Of a DNA stretch of 13,774 nucleotides, positions 13,658 to 13,774 are shown piece after piece (the first letter of the stretch is position 1; every line of letters begins with the position of its first letter). This DNA is from Bacteroidales bacterium UBA6366 (GTDB lineage Bacteria; Bacteroidota; Bacteroidia; Bacteroidales; UBA932), in assembly GCA_002438845.1 (NCBI GenBank), contig DJRG01000070.1, positions 1 to 13,774 of the forward strand. The letters are read 5' to 3'. The notes below the pieces were generated by a model. It was not told the DNA's origin and made no database searches. It worked only from the letters and a program-made list of their open reading frames with translations. The translations under genes were made by a program, and so were the position numbers.

Positions 13658-13732
13658 ACACTTTTCTATGAAATTTGGCAATGCAAATCTACACTTTTCT
13701 ATGGAATATTGCAATGTGAAACTACACTTTTC
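13658..13732. repeat. 33-bp tandem direct repeats upstream of the ATPase gene
   Basis: Two adjacent 33-bp units (13658-13690 and 13691-13723) are identical at 27 of 33 positions, and a third copy begins at 13724 but keeps only about its first 9-10 bases. Each starts ACACTTTTCTATG on the plus strand and contains GCAATG in the same place. They end 8 nt before the ATPase start codon and so cover its promoter and leader. The exact period, about three helical turns, suits same-face binding by a protein such as an autoregulator, but this is inference. Confidence 0.85.
13684..13715 (-). promoter_or_regulatory. Putative promoter of the ATPase gene inside the tandem repeats
   Basis: On the minus strand TAGATTTG (13691-13684) matches the -7 consensus TAnnTTTG. 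ATTG (13715-13712) lies 20 nt upstream and matches TTTG at three of four positions, at the expected spacing. Transcription would start near 13677, giving a leader of roughly 27 nt to the ATG at 13650. The -7 box spans the junction of the two repeat units. Confidence 0.5.
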
Positions 13733-13774
13733 CGTCAAGTATCTCCTTGAGGTTGTACCAGACGCAAAAAGTAG

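Noticed and set aside
13735..13750. TCAAG/CTTGA short inverted repeat at the right edge
   Set aside because: A 5-bp stem of this kind is expected by chance and has no clear positional role.
13722..13774. Possible C-terminus of another minus-strand gene reading TFCVWYNLKEILDGKV and then a stop
   Set aside because: The peptide looks protein-like, but only 16 codons are visible before the window edge and the stop overlaps the tandem repeat, so a real gene cannot be separated from chance.

Overview
The window looks like a chromosomal segment of a Bacteroidota member, most likely Bacteroidales with moderately high GC. Supporting signs are A/T-rich leaders without clear Shine-Dalgarno sequences, TAnnTTTG-type -7 boxes (the Bacteroides sigma-ABfr class), a TolC/HlyD/twin ABC-2 permease set, an FHS-family sugar permease followed by a ROK kinase, and a COG1373-type ATPase with a DUF4143-like C-terminus. 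Genus cannot be fixed from the sequence alone.

Layout. (1) 1-5031, plus strand: an export operon of a TolC-like outer-membrane factor (5' end outside the window), an HlyD/EmrA-like membrane fusion protein and two YhhJ/YbhR-like ABC-2 permeases 5 nt apart. No ATP-binding subunit is present. A compact element of about 109 bp with 9-bp terminal inverted repeats sits between the fusion protein and the first permease. A 16-bp inverted repeat (5054-5093) closes the operon and probably also terminates the convergent operon. (2) 9668-5150, minus strand: a three-gene catabolic operon with a PHP-domain protein, a bifunctional class II aldolase/short-chain dehydrogenase, and a tandem-domain class II aldolase whose second domain has lost the metal ligands. 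The bifunctional gene carries an in-frame, 49-nt near-perfect palindrome of the REP type that is translated into 16 residues. (3) 9817-12114, plus strand, divergent from (2): an FHS/FucP-like sugar transporter and a ROK sugar kinase, closed by an intrinsic terminator. (4) 13650-12292, minus strand: an AAA-type ATPase with a nuclease-like C-terminus. It is noticeably more A/T-rich than its neighbours and is flanked by a nested inverted-repeat cluster downstream and 33-bp tandem repeats over its promoter upstream.

Regions 2 and 3 plausibly form one sugar-use locus. A permease would import a sugar and a kinase would phosphorylate it. A class II aldolase would cleave a sugar phosphate to a triose phosphate and an aldehyde, and the fused dehydrogenase would oxidise or reduce the aldehyde. 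The substrate cannot be deduced, because no isomerase, fuculokinase or rhamnulokinase is in the window. The most unusual signals are the protein-coding palindrome in the aldolase/dehydrogenase, the degenerate second aldolase domain, the terminal-repeat element in the export operon, and the repeat structures around the ATPase. No tRNA, rRNA, CRISPR array or insertion sequence with a transposase was seen.
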